DNA of 64,000 nucleotides from Athalassotoga sp964433875 (GTDB taxonomy: Bacteria > Thermotogota > Thermotogae > Mesoaciditogales > Mesoaciditogaceae): positions 1 to 64,000 of the forward strand of contig CAYSSO010000004.1 in NCBI GenBank assembly GCA_964433875.1, read 5' to 3'. Below, in pieces: positions 32,704 through 41,808 of the stretch. The translations under genes and the position numbers were made by a program. The notes under the pieces are model-generated. The model saw only the letters and a program-made list of their open reading frames with translations, ran no database searches and was not told the origin of the DNA. How positions within the stretch are numbered: position 1 is the stretch's first letter; each line of letters starts with the position of its first letter.

Positions 32704-35132
32704 GAATCTATCCCTCTCAGAGGTGTGAAGGCAACAACCTTGTCTTCTGGATCGAGATCAACACATCTAAATCCCTGGGTATTTCTGCTCGTTACGGAAA
32801 GGTCAGAGACTTTGAATCTTATCGCCTTTCCGTTGGCAGTTACGGCTATTATCTCATCATCTTCTACGACTTTGGCCGTTGATACAACAAGGCCATTTTT
32901 CGCCGTCAACCTGAGATTTCTTACGCCGTGCGATCCTCTTTTATGAATAGGATAGTCCGAAAATGGACTTCTCTTTCCCAGCCCCTTTTCAGTTATGGTC
33001 AGCAACTGGACTTTGCCCACCTCATCTTCCCTTAAGACAATCATGGAAACTACCTCGTCTCCTTCGCGCAACTTTATTCCCCTGATTCCCATGGCCGCTC
33101 TTCCCATCTTTCTCACGTCTTCATCTTTGAACGCATTTACAAATCCCTTCATGGTTGAAAGCGCTATTACGTTCTTTTCATTCGTGTCTGTAATGGCGCT
33201 ATCGACGACCTCATCTCCGTCTTCAAGTTTTATCGCGAGCACGCCATTTGATTTGAATGAAAATTCACTTAGAGAAATTCTCTTTATTTTTCCAGATCTT
33301 GTCGCTATCCACATATCCTTTGAAGGATCGAGGGTGTGGCCTATCGAGATTATCGATTTGACCTTTTCATTTGGAGAAAGGTTAAAATAGTTCAATATGA
33401 GTTTCCCCTTAGACCCTTTTTCGTTTTCTTGAAAATTGTAATTCTTTATGAAGTAGAATTTTCCAAGATTTGTTATGAAGCCCGTGTAACTCAATTTAGT
33501 CGTTACAAAGGTATGTTCGACGTAATCGTCCTCACGCGTGCGGATCGATATATTTCCCTTTCCGCCTCTTGACTGCATTTTATAACTTTCGAGTTTTGTG
33601 GCCGAGACATAACCGTTATGGGTTATGGTGACGACTATTTCATCGTCGGGGATCAAATCTTCTATACTTATATTCTCTGTACTTTGCGAGATCTCGCTTC
33701 TTCTTGCATCTCCGTATTTTGACTTTATGTACTCCATATCCTTTTTTATCTCTTCCATTATCATCCTGTCAGATCCAAGAAGTGTGTGGAGTCTGCCCAT
33801 ACTCTCTATGAGATTTTTGTATTCTTCGTCGAGTTTGGCATGCTCAAGCGTCGTAAGCCTTTGAAGTTTCATATCCATTATGGCCTCTGCCTGTTCTCTT
33901 GAAACTTCGAGTATCTTCATAAGACTCTCGATTGCACTTTCGAGATCTCGAGAATTTTTGACTATATCGACGACCGTTCCAATCGCTCTCGATGCCTTTA
34001 TCAATCCCTCGACTATGTGGGCCCTTTTCGAAAATTTTTCAAATTCGTATTCGCTTCTTCTCTTTATTACCTCGTATCTGTGATCTATAAAGGCCTTTAT
34101 TATCTGCTTTAGATTCATCAATTTCGGCTTTCCATGATCTATGACAAGCATCTGAACGGCGAAATGTGTCTCGAGAGCGGTGTGCTTCAATAATCTGTTT
34201 AGGACTATGTTTGCATCGGCATTTCTCGATATTTCTATGACGATTCTAAGCCCTTCTTTGTCAGATTCATCTCGTATATCTGAAATTATGCTTTCTTTTG
34301 AATTTTTGGCATACTCGGCTATCTGCTCTATTAAAGAGGCCTTTGATACGCCGTAAGGAATCTCCGTCACGATGATTCTGCTTCTGTTTTTGTGTTCTTC
34401 TATGGATGTTCTCGACCTTATAACGATCGAACCACGGCCGGTTTTGTATATATTCCTTATCGCTTCTGAATCCATTATGATACCGCCAGTCGGAAAGTCG
34501 GGCCCTTTCAAAAGAGATGCGACCTCATCCTCTGTCATTTCGGGATTGTCTATGAATTTCGAGATAAGATCTGCCACTTCTCCTATATTGTGAGGAGGTA
34601 TAGAAGTTGCCATTCCAACGGCGATTCCAGATGCTCCATTAAGCAGTAACTGCGGGATCTTGGAAGGGAGGACAACAGGTTCTTTAAGAGTTTCATCAAA
34701 ATTCGGGACCATATCGACGGTATTTTCCTCTATGTCCTCGAGCATCTCTTCGGCAATCTTTGAAAGTTTGGCCTCAGTGTATCTCGAAGCCGCCGGCGGA
34801 TCTCTGTCTATCGATCCGAAATTTCCCTGACCGTGAACGAGAGGATATCTCATTGTGAAATCCTGTGCCATTCTCACAAGCGCGTCGTATATGGCCATAT
34901 CACCGTGAGGGTGGTACTTTCCCATAACCTCTCCGACTATCCTCGCGCTTTTTTTGGTCGGGCCGTTGTTTTTAAGGTTTAATTCGTTCATCGAAAAGAG
35001 GATTCTTCGCTGAACGGGTTTTAGGCCATCTCTCACATCTGGAATGGCCCTTCCTATTATTACACTCATCGAGTAATTCATATATGACTCGACGAGTTCT
35101 TCAGAAATAGACCTTTTTATTTCTTCCATCAT
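32700..35132 (-). CDS. gyrA: DNA gyrase subunit A
   Basis: This 810-residue topoisomerase subunit cuts and rejoins DNA. IPDVRDGLKPVQRRIL is the N-terminal signature, and the active-site Tyr lies in PAASRYTEAKLS. The C-terminal six-bladed pinwheel has repeated blades starting GYVSATKLESY and ending around RFKVSDLSVTSRNTQGFRCVDL. The GyrA box appears as QSRGGKGN (usually QxRGGxG), which supports gyrase over topoisomerase IV. Tandem ATG codons occur at the start; GAGGTGTAA precedes them. Confidence 0.93.
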   Translation of the reverse strand: MMEEIKRSISEELVESYMNYSMSVIIGRAIPDVRDGLKPVQRRILFSMNELNLKNNGPTKKSARIVGEVMGKYHPHGDMAIYDALVRMAQDFTMRYPLVHGQGNFGSIDRDPPAASRYTEAKLSKIAEEMLEDIEENTVDMVPNFDETLKEPVVLPSKIPQLLLNGASGIAVGMATSIPPHNIGEVADLISKFIDNPEMTEDEVASLLKGPDFPTGGIIMDSEAIRNIYKTGRGSIVIRSRTSIEEHKNRSRIIVTEIPYGVSKASLIEQIAEYAKNSKESIISDIRDESDKEGLRIVIEISRNADANIVLNRLLKHTALETHFAVQMLVIDHGKPKLMNLKQIIKAFIDHRYEVIKRRSEYEFEKFSKRAHIVEGLIKASRAIGTVVDIVKNSRDLESAIESLMKILEVSREQAEAIMDMKLQRLTTLEHAKLDEEYKNLIESMGRLHTLLGSDRMIMEEIKKDMEYIKSKYGDARRSEISQSTENISIEDLIPDDEIVVTITHNGYVSATKLESYKMQSRGGKGNISIRTREDDYVEHTFVTTKLSYTGFITNLGKFYFIKNYNFQENEKGSKGKLILNYFNLSPNEKVKSIISIGHTLDPSKDMWIATRSGKIKRISLSEFSFKSNGVLAIKLEDGDEVVDSAITDTNEKNVIALSTMKGFVNAFKDEDVRKMGRAAMGIRGIKLREGDEVVSMIVLREDEVGKVQLLTITEKGLGKRSPFSDYPIHKRGSHGVRNLRLTAKNGLVVSTAKVVEDDEIIAVTANGKAIRFKVSDLSVTSRNTQGFRCVDLDPEDKVVAFTPLRGIDS

Positions 35133-35139
35133 TTACACC

Positions 35140-37026
35140 TCAAGATATTTTCGCTCCAGTCTCGACAAAGCCATCGACCGTTAAAATTCTCAATTTTTCT
35201 CCATCCTTTGCCGCGAGAAGCATTCCATTCGATTCGACCCCCATCAACTTCGTCGGTTTAAGATTGTAAATAATTATTATCTCTCTTCCTATCAAAGATT
35301 CTGGCGTATATACAAGTCCTATGCCAGCGACAATCTGCCTTTCTTCTCCTCCAACATCGAGGATCAACTTTATGAGTTTTTCAGATTTTGGAATTCTTTC
35401 TGCCTTCTTTATCCTTGCAACTCTAAGATCGATCTTTGCAAAATCATCTATGCTTATTTCAGCCTTTTTTTGATTTTCTTCGGTTTCTGCCATAATTATC
35501 ACCTTTTTCCACACTTTTGTGTCTATTCTCGGAAAGAGAGGTTCTCCAACCTCTATCTTTGCCTTCTTTGTTTTGTGCCATCCAAGAGTCTTGACGTCTA
35601 AGTCCTGATTTATCCTGTCGATCAGCGATTTGGAAGTCTTTACCATAATTGGAGAGATCATTATCGATATGTTTCTTATGACATCTAAGAGATTGTAAAG
35701 GACAGTTCCAAGCCTTTCTTTTTTTGACGGATCTCTTGCGAGAAGCCACGGCTCGGTCATATCTATGTATTTGTTGGAAAATTTGACAAGGTTCCATATC
35801 GAGATTAACGCCTCGGTGAATTTAAAACTGTCCATGTAAGAAAAATAATCGTTTATCGTCTTCAAAAGCAGATCTTTGAGATCACCGTCTATTTTCTCTT
35901 CACCGGCAGGATCTGGGATTTCTTCGAAGTTTTGATTTACCATCGATAAGGTTCTGTGAACGAGGTTTCCAAGATCATTTGCCAGATCTGCATTTATTCT
36001 GACTATCAAATTGTCTTCGGAAAAATCTCCATCATTTCCAAAGGTTATATCCCTCAAAAGGTAATATTTGACCGCATCGAGTCCATAGGCTTTGACGAGT
36101 ACACGTGGATCGACCGCGTTTCCTTTCGATTTTGAAATCTTTTCTCCGTTGACCGTTAACCACCCATGTGCGAAGATCTTTTTTGGAAGCGGAAGCCCCA
36201 CACTCATAAGCATCGCAGGCCATATAAGAGAATGAAAACGGTTTATCTCCTTTCCGACAAAATGCACATCCGCAGGCCAGTACTTGTTGAATTTCTCTTC
36301 ATCTCTCCCGTATCCTATGGCTGACACGTAATTTATGAGCGCGTCAAACCACACGTATATGACATGCTTTTTATCGAAAGGCAGAGGAATTCCCCAGTCG
36401 AATGAAGTGCGAGAAACGCTTATGTCATCGAGTCCTTCTTCGAGTATTTTTAACATCTCATTTCTTCTGAAATCTGGCTCAACAAAATCGGGATGGCTTT
36501 TGAAATGATCGAGAAGGGGCTTTGTGTATTTTGATAGCCTGAAAAAATAATTTTCTTCTTCAACGTGTTCCAAAGGCCTATGACAAACCGGACAAAGTTT
36601 ATCGGGCCCTATATCCTTTTCAGTCCAGAAGGTTTCATCGTGAACGCAATACCATCCCTCGTACTTTCCAAGGTATATGTCTCCTTTTTCGTACATCTTT
36701 TGAAAGAATTCCTGAACTGTTTTTATGTGGTAATCATCTGTCGTCCTTATAAAAAGATCATTCGAAATTTCGAGATCTTTCCAGAGTTGAACGAATCTTT
36801 TGGCGAGATCGTCTACGAATTTCTTTGTGTCCATTCCTTTTTCTTTCGCCGCTCTCATTATCTTCTGACCATGTTCGTCAGTTCCGGTAAGAAAAAAGGT
36901 GTCGTATCCCATCATGCGTTTGTAACGCGCAACAACATCTGCAACTATCGTAGTGTAGGCAGATCCTATGTGCGGATCGGAGTTAACGTAATATATCGGT
37001 GTCGTCACGTAAAAAGTCTTTGACAA
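35140..37026 (-). CDS. metG: Methionyl-tRNA synthetase
   Basis: This 628-residue class I synthetase attaches methionine to tRNA. The HIGH motif is IYYVNSDPHIGSAY, KMSKS appears as GEKISKSKG, and a zinc knuckle CVHD...CPVCHRPLEH is present. The last 100 residues form an added tRNA-binding (EMAPII/Trbp111-like) domain beginning FAKIDLRVARIKKAERIP. I place the start at TTG 37026 (residues LSKTFYVTTPIYY) because GAGGTGAAGGAT is exactly spaced before it and the GTG upstream is within that ribosome binding site. It is the first gene of the long housekeeping operon. Confidence 0.94.
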   Translation of the reverse strand: MSKTFYVTTPIYYVNSDPHIGSAYTTIVADVVARYKRMMGYDTFFLTGTDEHGQKIMRAAKEKGMDTKKFVDDLAKRFVQLWKDLEISNDLFIRTTDDYHIKTVQEFFQKMYEKGDIYLGKYEGWYCVHDETFWTEKDIGPDKLCPVCHRPLEHVEEENYFFRLSKYTKPLLDHFKSHPDFVEPDFRRNEMLKILEEGLDDISVSRTSFDWGIPLPFDKKHVIYVWFDALINYVSAIGYGRDEEKFNKYWPADVHFVGKEINRFHSLIWPAMLMSVGLPLPKKIFAHGWLTVNGEKISKSKGNAVDPRVLVKAYGLDAVKYYLLRDITFGNDGDFSEDNLIVRINADLANDLGNLVHRTLSMVNQNFEEIPDPAGEEKIDGDLKDLLLKTINDYFSYMDSFKFTEALISIWNLVKFSNKYIDMTEPWLLARDPSKKERLGTVLYNLLDVIRNISIMISPIMVKTSKSLIDRINQDLDVKTLGWHKTKKAKIEVGEPLFPRIDTKVWKKVIIMAETEENQKKAEISIDDFAKIDLRVARIKKAERIPKSEKLIKLILDVGGEERQIVAGIGLVYTPESLIGREIIIIYNLKPTKLMGVESNGMLLAAKDGEKLRILTVDGFVETGAKIS

Positions 37027-37102
37027 ATCCTTCACCTCTTCGATAATAAACAACTTTTGTGCACAGAGCACATATCTCGAATCTATCTATTTTCAACGAT
37101 TA

Positions 37103-37132
37103 TTATATAATAAAAGCGTCTAAATTCCCAAT
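37103..37132 (-). promoter_or_regulatory. Sigma-A promoter of the metG-gyrA-secA operon
   Basis: On the reverse strand -35 TTGGGA (37132-37127) and -10 TATAAT (37108-37103) are 18 bases apart. Transcription would start near 37096, about 70 bases before the TTG start. No T-box is evident in this short leader. Confidence 0.7.
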
Positions 37133-37149
37133 CCAACTAAGATCACGCG

Positions 37150-37536
37150 TTATATCGGGTGGGTATGTTCTTTGTGACAGTATGGGCATTCATGGCCTGT
37201 ATAATCGACTGGGGTTCGGAAGATCTTGCCACAATCATCGCATTTCATTAACTTCACAACCCTGCACCTGCCGATATTTCCCGTCTTTATCTTTTTTGAA
37301 TTTATCAAGGCGTCGGCGATCTTTGCGTGGGCCGAATCGAGAATTCTTCCAAAGGTCTGGCGTGATACGCCCATGAGCTGTGCGGCATCTATCTGGTACA
37401 TCTTTTCTATATCCGCAAGACGCATGGCTTCAAGTTCGTCCATCGAGATCTCAACCTCTCCGGTAGGATTGTCCGGAGAGAATTCCAAGGATTTCAAAAC
37501 ATATTCGACCATTCTGTATTTTTTAGGCCTTGCCAT
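37150..37536 (-). CDS. DUF134-family DNA-binding protein with zinc ribbon
   Basis: This 128-residue protein has a helix-turn-helix region of the DUF134 (UPF0251) family: ARPKKYRMVEYV, ISMDELEAMRLADIEKMYQIDAAQLMGVSRQTFGRILDSAHAKIADAL. A C-terminal four-cysteine ribbon (KCDDCGKIF...ECPYC) follows, with a basic/His end. It is probably a transcription factor; targets are unknown. GAGGTG precedes the ATG at 37536. It follows the DUF5317 gene with a 14-base overlap and is the last gene of the HD-GYP operon. Confidence 0.8.
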   Translation of the reverse strand: MARPKKYRMVEYVLKSLEFSPDNPTGEVEISMDELEAMRLADIEKMYQIDAAQLMGVSRQTFGRILDSAHAKIADALINSKKIKTGNIGRCRVVKLMKCDDCGKIFRTPVDYTGHECPYCHKEHTHPI

Positions 37537-38047
37537 TTTTAACACCTCTTTTTGCGTTGAGATATATTAAAAGGAAAAGCCCCGTGTAAATAAAGAGATC
37601 TCCTATACTGCAGGCGTAGTGAAGGCCCAAAAAATTCACAGGAATTATATCTCCCATAAATGGTAAGAGTGTATTTGGCCCCATTAAAATGTGCTTGGGA
37701 TCCATCGTATCGGGCGGAAGACCCGCGAGCACAAGGGTCTCTTTCGATAGGGGCATTTTTCCTCCATTTAAAAGTATTACAATGGTATTCGAGATCGCGC
37801 CTATTGTTATAAAAGGGAAGCCTTTTATCTTCAAATTTGCAATGCAAAAGATTACAAGGATCAAGTAAGCGATCGATGTTAGGTAATTCGCGAAATCAAA
37901 ATTTCCAAATACCGCGATCAATTCGAGGATAAATGGAATAAAGATAAGATAAAACCATTTGAAATTGGTGTTGAGAGGGTTCCAGACATTTCTTTTGAAG
38001 ATCAAAGAAGTTACAATTGCCGCGACGATCACGTATAGGTATATCAT
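37523..38047 (-). CDS. DUF5317-family membrane protein
   Basis: This 174-residue protein has about five hydrophobic helices. The sequence ANLKIKGFPFITIGAISNTIVILLNGGKMPLS is typical of DUF5317, whose members are often next to HD-GYP or sensory genes. Its stop overlaps the DUF134 gene and its start overlaps the HD-GYP stop by 4 bases, so the three are produced together. Function is unknown. Confidence 0.72.
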   Translation of the reverse strand: MIYLYVIVAAIVTSLIFKRNVWNPLNTNFKWFYLIFIPFILELIAVFGNFDFANYLTSIAYLILVIFCIANLKIKGFPFITIGAISNTIVILLNGGKMPLSKETLVLAGLPPDTMDPKHILMGPNTLLPFMGDIIPVNFLGLHYACSIGDLFIYTGLFLLIYLNAKRGVKNGKA

Positions 38048-39315
38048 TTCTTTATATTGGAATAGGCCGGTGCATTTTCTATCCTTATCCTGTCAAACTC
38101 ACCGGCACTCTCGATGAGTATGTCGACGAGTTTTGGATCGAAGGCCTTACCCTTTTCAGAAAGTATCATCTTCAAAGTCTCGTCGTGTGAAAACTCTTCT
38201 CGATAAGACCTTTTGGTAGTCAGCGCATCGTAGACATCGCATATCCCTATTATCCTCGCCTCTAAAGGAATATTCTCTCCCTTCAATCCTTCAGGGTAAC
38301 CCGAGCCGTCCCACCTTTCATGATGGTACCTCACCCATCCAACGATTCTTTCAAAGGATGGTATCTGAGAAATCACATTTGCCCCATCTATTGGATGTTT
38401 CTTTACCTCTTCGTATTCTGTGACCGTAAGCCTTTCAGGCTTGTTGAGGACTATGTCTCTTATACCGATCTTGCCGACATCGTGCAACTGGGCCGCTATC
38501 TTCAAATCGTCGAGATGCTTTCCGTATATGCCAATCTTCTCTGCTATGACCTCGCAGTACAAAGCCACACGCTCGCCGTGGCCGGCCGTGTAAGGGTCTT
38601 TCTCCTCGAGCGCCTTTGTCAGGGCATACATGGCCTCCAACTTCGTGTTGAGAAACTTTCTGTAAAGATCTATTACAAACCTTATTCCAAGCAAAGGCCC
38701 GAGTATGACGAAGATCACGTAAAAGTGGACGAATGGATAAAGGTAAATCGCAAGGTAGGCAATCCCAAGCGATATGAAGATGCTAAGTCCAAAAAAGTCT
38801 ATGAGCACATCCTTTAGAATCCATTTGAATCTTTTCTTTGTCGCAAAACTTATCGCCCCGGCGACGAATGAGTTGTTTATGATGGCATAAACTCCTATCG
38901 CTATCGCTATGGCAAAGATCTTGATTATCTCGTAATTGACGGGAAAGAGCCTGTATACAAAGGCAGCCGCAAAGGTCGCTATCGAAATCTGTGCAACGTT
39001 GAAAACTATTTTATACCATTGTACGGTCTTCATTCCATTTAGAGATGTTGCAGCAATTGCCCCTATTATCATCGCACTTATAGGAGAAAAAAGCACGGCC
39101 GCAGAAAGATTAAAGGTCATACTCAACCCTATTACCCATTTGTTTCCATTTATCTTTCTGACCTCGACTGGAAAGGCGTCGGCAAACCACCCGCTTAATC
39201 CCCAAAGTACCATAATCCACCACGGCTCGAGAGGCTCAAAGAAGAGGAGGGCGCAAATAAGCGCCCCTGCAATAATTGCGATAATTGCTATGTAAAACTT
39301 CAGCGATAATGGCAC
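38044..39315 (-). CDS. Membrane HD-GYP domain protein (likely c-di-GMP phosphodiesterase)
   Basis: This 423-residue protein has an N-terminal membrane domain of about six to seven helices (residues 1-225) and a C-terminal HD-GYP domain (about 235-405). The HD residues are in KIAAQLHDVGKIGIRD, with further ligands in HHERWDGSGYPEGLKGENIPLEARI, which contains the GYP variant GSGYPEGL. The family degrades cyclic di-GMP; activity here is inferred. A GTG start follows GAGGTGAGG. A 29-residue peptide gene lies just upstream, and no GGDEF domain is present. Confidence 0.88.
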   Translation of the reverse strand: MPLSLKFYIAIIAIIAGALICALLFFEPLEPWWIMVLWGLSGWFADAFPVEVRKINGNKWVIGLSMTFNLSAAVLFSPISAMIIGAIAATSLNGMKTVQWYKIVFNVAQISIATFAAAFVYRLFPVNYEIIKIFAIAIAIGVYAIINNSFVAGAISFATKKRFKWILKDVLIDFFGLSIFISLGIAYLAIYLYPFVHFYVIFVILGPLLGIRFVIDLYRKFLNTKLEAMYALTKALEEKDPYTAGHGERVALYCEVIAEKIGIYGKHLDDLKIAAQLHDVGKIGIRDIVLNKPERLTVTEYEEVKKHPIDGANVISQIPSFERIVGWVRYHHERWDGSGYPEGLKGENIPLEARIIGICDVYDALTTKRSYREEFSHDETLKMILSEKGKAFDPKLVDILIESAGEFDRIRIENAPAYSNIKK

Positions 39316-39332
39316 GTCCTCACCTCTTCAAA

Positions 39333-39422
39333 TTAGAACCATTTCGAACTTCCGACGGCGGCAAGAATCAAACTGAGAAGTCCGCCGGCAACGATGGCGA
39401 GTTTGAATATCTTTTCTTTCAT
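39333..39422 (-). CDS. 29-residue hydrophobic peptide upstream of the HD-GYP gene
   Basis: The short frame encodes a peptide starting MKEKIFKLAIVAGGLLSLIL and ending AAVGSSKWF. It is one membrane-length segment with a basic N terminus. The ATG at 39422 has a GGGGG ribosome binding site 6 bases before it. The stop is 18 bases before the HD-GYP start, so the two are probably co-translated. An upstream RNA arm (39482-39493) complements the ribosome binding site, so translation may be conditional. It may be a leader or a regulatory membrane peptide; no homologue was recognised. Confidence 0.6.
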   Translation of the reverse strand: MKEKIFKLAIVAGGLLSLILAAVGSSKWF

Positions 39423-39493
39423 GAGACTTACCCCCTTTCAAAATTGATTTTTTGGTTTTACTTGGTTTTAAAGATTACAAAGGGTTAAGTCTC
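39423..39493 (-). promoter_or_regulatory. RBS-masking stem before the 29-residue peptide
   Basis: In the minus-strand transcript GAGACTTA (39493-39486), then ACCC, can pair with GGG and TAAGTCTC (39430-39423), which holds the ribosome binding site and the bases directly before the ATG. The 8-bp stem plus 3 G-C pairs encloses about 45 bases. It may serve as a switch, thermosensor or attenuator. I do not recognise a known riboswitch class. Confidence 0.5.
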
Positions 39494-39630
39494 CGCTTTG
39501 ATCTGGTATCCTTCTCTTTTTATCGCTGAGATTATCATATCATATTTTTTATAAATTCGAAACTTATCAAAAGGAAGGCTTTAAGCCGATCGTGTATGTG
39601 TTATAATTTCACGGGAACGGAGGTTTTTAT

Positions 39631-40530
39631 ATGCCGATAGCAGTTCTTGGAAGCATAAATGTCGATCTTGTGAGTTTTACAAAGAGATTTCCAAATCCAG
39701 GCGAGACGATAAGGGGAGAAGGATTTGAAATTCATCAGGGAGGGAAAGGCGCAAATCAATCTGTCGCGGCGGCAAAGAGCGGCGGAGATGTTTTCATGTT
39801 AGGCGCCGTCGGAAAGGATATATTCGGAGATTTTCTCATCGATTCTCTCAAAAAATCAGGCGTCAGGACAGAGAGAATTTCACAGATTGAGGGGACATCC
39901 GGCGTTGCGAGCATATGGGTAGATGAGAATGGCGAAAATTCGATAATCCTCGATGGCGGGGCAAATGATAAGATAGATAATGGATTTGTCGACAAAAATT
40001 TCGATATCGTAAAGGATGCCGATTTTCTTTTGATCCAGTTTGAAATTTCAAAGGACGTTGTCTCCTACGCCGCCCGTCTTGCTCACGATGCCGGTGTAAA
40101 GGTTATACTCGATCCGGCGCCGGCCTCTCGTCTTTCGAGCGAGATTTTAAAAAGCGTAGATTACATAACTCCAAATGAAATAGAGATTTCTCAGATCGCC
40201 GATGGAAAGACTTTGAAAGAGAGAATCCTTGCAATTGAAAGAATGGGACCTAAAGTCATAGTTAAGGCCGGCGGAAAGGGCGTCTACATTTTAAAAGATG
40301 GAGAGATCGTCAATCTTAAGGCATTCAGGGTAAATGCGGTTGACACTACCGGAGCCGGAGACTGTTTTAACGGAACTTTGGCCGTCGGCCTTTCTGAGGG
40401 GAAGGATCTTGAAAGAGCGTGTTATTTTGCGATGGCCGCCTCTGCCATCTCGGTAACGAGAAGAGGGGCTGGATCTTCATTTCCATCAAGAAAGGAAATA
40501 GAGGAGTTTTTAAAAACTCATGAGGCTTGA
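39631..40530 (+). CDS. rbsK: Ribokinase (PfkB family)
   Basis: This 299-residue PfkB-family sugar kinase probably phosphorylates ribose to ribose 5-phosphate. The N-terminal signature is GSINVDLVSFTKRFPNPGET, followed by GGKGANQSVAAAKSGG; the catalytic base Asp is in VDTTGAGDCFNGTLAVGL. Its size and motifs fit RbsK better than other PfkB kinases, but deoxyribose or another pentose is possible. -10 TATAAT lies at 39602-39607. It overlaps rqcP by 11 bases. Confidence 0.85.
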   Translation: MPIAVLGSINVDLVSFTKRFPNPGETIRGEGFEIHQGGKGANQSVAAAKSGGDVFMLGAVGKDIFGDFLIDSLKKSGVRTERISQIEGTSGVASIWVDENGENSIILDGGANDKIDNGFVDKNFDIVKDADFLLIQFEISKDVVSYAARLAHDAGVKVILDPAPASRLSSEILKSVDYITPNEIEISQIADGKTLKERILAIERMGPKVIVKAGGKGVYILKDGEIVNLKAFRVNAVDTTGAGDCFNGTLAVGLSEGKDLERACYFAMAASAISVTRRGAGSSFPSRKEIEEFLKTHEA

Positions 40531-40765
40531 TAAATTCTTGAAAGTTTGCGGAATAATAAAGAGAAGGACGGTGTCTCAAGAAATAATAGAACTTGGCGGA
40601 GTTACGAAGGCCGGAAGAGTCTTAAAGTCTTCTTACGATGTAAAAGTGGGAGACATTCTTACGATAAAGATGAAGAATGAAACCGTAACGATAAGGGTAA
40701 CGGCCATTCCGGAAAGAAATGAAAAAGGGAATTACTTTGAGATATACCGAGGTGAAGAGAATTGA
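40520..40765 (+). CDS. rqcP: S4-domain RNA-binding protein RqcP-like
   Basis: This 81-residue protein is a minimal S4 domain: MRLDKFLKVCGIIKRRTVSQEI, then GRVLKSSYDVKVGDILTI. It is close in length and sequence to Bacillus RqcP (YabO), which acts with RqcH at stalled ribosomes to extend C-terminal alanine tails; Hsp15 is the alternative. The overlap with rbsK (11 bases) and the YchF-like gene (4 bases) indicates one operon. Confidence 0.85.
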   Translation: MRLDKFLKVCGIIKRRTVSQEIIELGGVTKAGRVLKSSYDVKVGDILTIKMKNETVTIRVTAIPERNEKGNYFEIYRGEEN

Positions 40766-41808
40766 AGGTTGGAATATACGGCGCGCCTTATTCGGGGAAG
40801 ACAACTGTCTTTAGATTGCTTGTTGGAAATCAATTGGATAATGTTGGCATTGCGAAGATTCACGACGAAAGGATAGATTTTCTTTCCAAGATGTTCAATC
40901 CAAAAAAGACCACATACGCGACGATCGAACTTGTTGATCTGCCAGGCCTTTCGCCTGATTTATCTAGAAAAGATAAGAATCAGATATTGATGAAGATTCA
41001 AAATGTCGACGCAATTCTATGGGTAATAAGGGCTTTTGAAGATGAATCTGTGCCATCTTATTTTAATGATCCGGCAAAAGAATGCGAATATTTGAGGGAT
41101 GAGTTGCTCGTAAGAGACCTTGAAATAGCCGAATCCAACGTCGAAAAATTGAAAAATGCTAAAAGGAAATTGTCTCCAAATGAAGAACTTCAACTTAAGG
41201 CGCTTGAGAAATCTTTGAATGCTCTAAATGAGGGAAGGTTCGTAAAACTCGCCGATTTAAATGAAGAGGAAAAAAGAATTTTGAATTCTTTCTCTTTTTT
41301 TACACTTCTTGAATCCGTTATCGTGGTCAATCTTGATGAGAAATCCTTCAGATCGCACGATTATAAAGGGAAAGATGGAATTAAGAAAATAGCGGATGAA
41401 AATAATTTCGCCATGATCGAAGTTTGTGGAAAACTCGAGATGGAGATAAATGAACTTGAAGAGAATGAAAGGTACGAGTTTTTAAGAGACCTTGGCCTTA
41501 CGGAGAGCGGAATTGAAAGACTTTCAAAGGTACTTTATTCAAGCCTTGGCCTTATTTCTTTCTTTACGGCTGGAGAGGATGAGGTAAGGGCATGGACTAT
41601 AAAACGCGGGACAACATTTAAAGAGGCTGCCGGAAAGATCCATACCGACCTTGAAAGAGGGTTTATAAGGGCCGAGGTTGTAAAGTTCGACGATCTCAAG
41701 AAATTTGGATCGATGAAGGAAATAAAGGCAAATGGACTTATGAAACTTGAAGGCAAGGATTCGATAGTCGAAGATGGGGATATTGTGAATGTGAGGTTTA
41801 GCGTGTGA
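40762..41808 (+). CDS. YchF/Obg-type GTPase with C-terminal TGS domain
   Basis: This 348-residue GTP/ATP-binding protein has G1 GAPYSGKTT, G3 VDLPGL and a coiled-coil insert (about 110-160). A C-terminal TGS region begins near FTAGEDEVRAWTIKRG and includes the AAGKIHTDLERGFIRAEV segment. The layout is that of YchF/OLA1-type proteins, which bind ribosomes. The G4 signature NKxE is not obvious (VIVVNLDE may stand in), as in YchF, which prefers ATP. The TTG start overlaps the rqcP stop. Confidence 0.82.
   Translation: MKVGIYGAPYSGKTTVFRLLVGNQLDNVGIAKIHDERIDFLSKMFNPKKTTYATIELVDLPGLSPDLSRKDKNQILMKIQNVDAILWVIRAFEDESVPSYFNDPAKECEYLRDELLVRDLEIAESNVEKLKNAKRKLSPNEELQLKALEKSLNALNEGRFVKLADLNEEEKRILNSFSFFTLLESVIVVNLDEKSFRSHDYKGKDGIKKIADENNFAMIEVCGKLEMEINELEENERYEFLRDLGLTESGIERLSKVLYSSLGLISFFTAGEDEVRAWTIKRGTTFKEAAGKIHTDLERGFIRAEVVKFDDLKKFGSMKEIKANGLMKLEGKDSIVEDGDIVNVRFSV

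Noticed and set aside
37027..37102. T-box leader for metG
   Set aside because: The region between promoter and start is about 70 bases and holds no T-box sequence or antiterminator pair.
39494..39570. Possible c-di-GMP (GEMM) riboswitch before the HD-GYP operon
   Set aside because: The leader is too short and lacks the CACGCACAGGGCAAACC and GCAAAGCCUCCGG core segments. CAAAGCGGAG alone is not enough.
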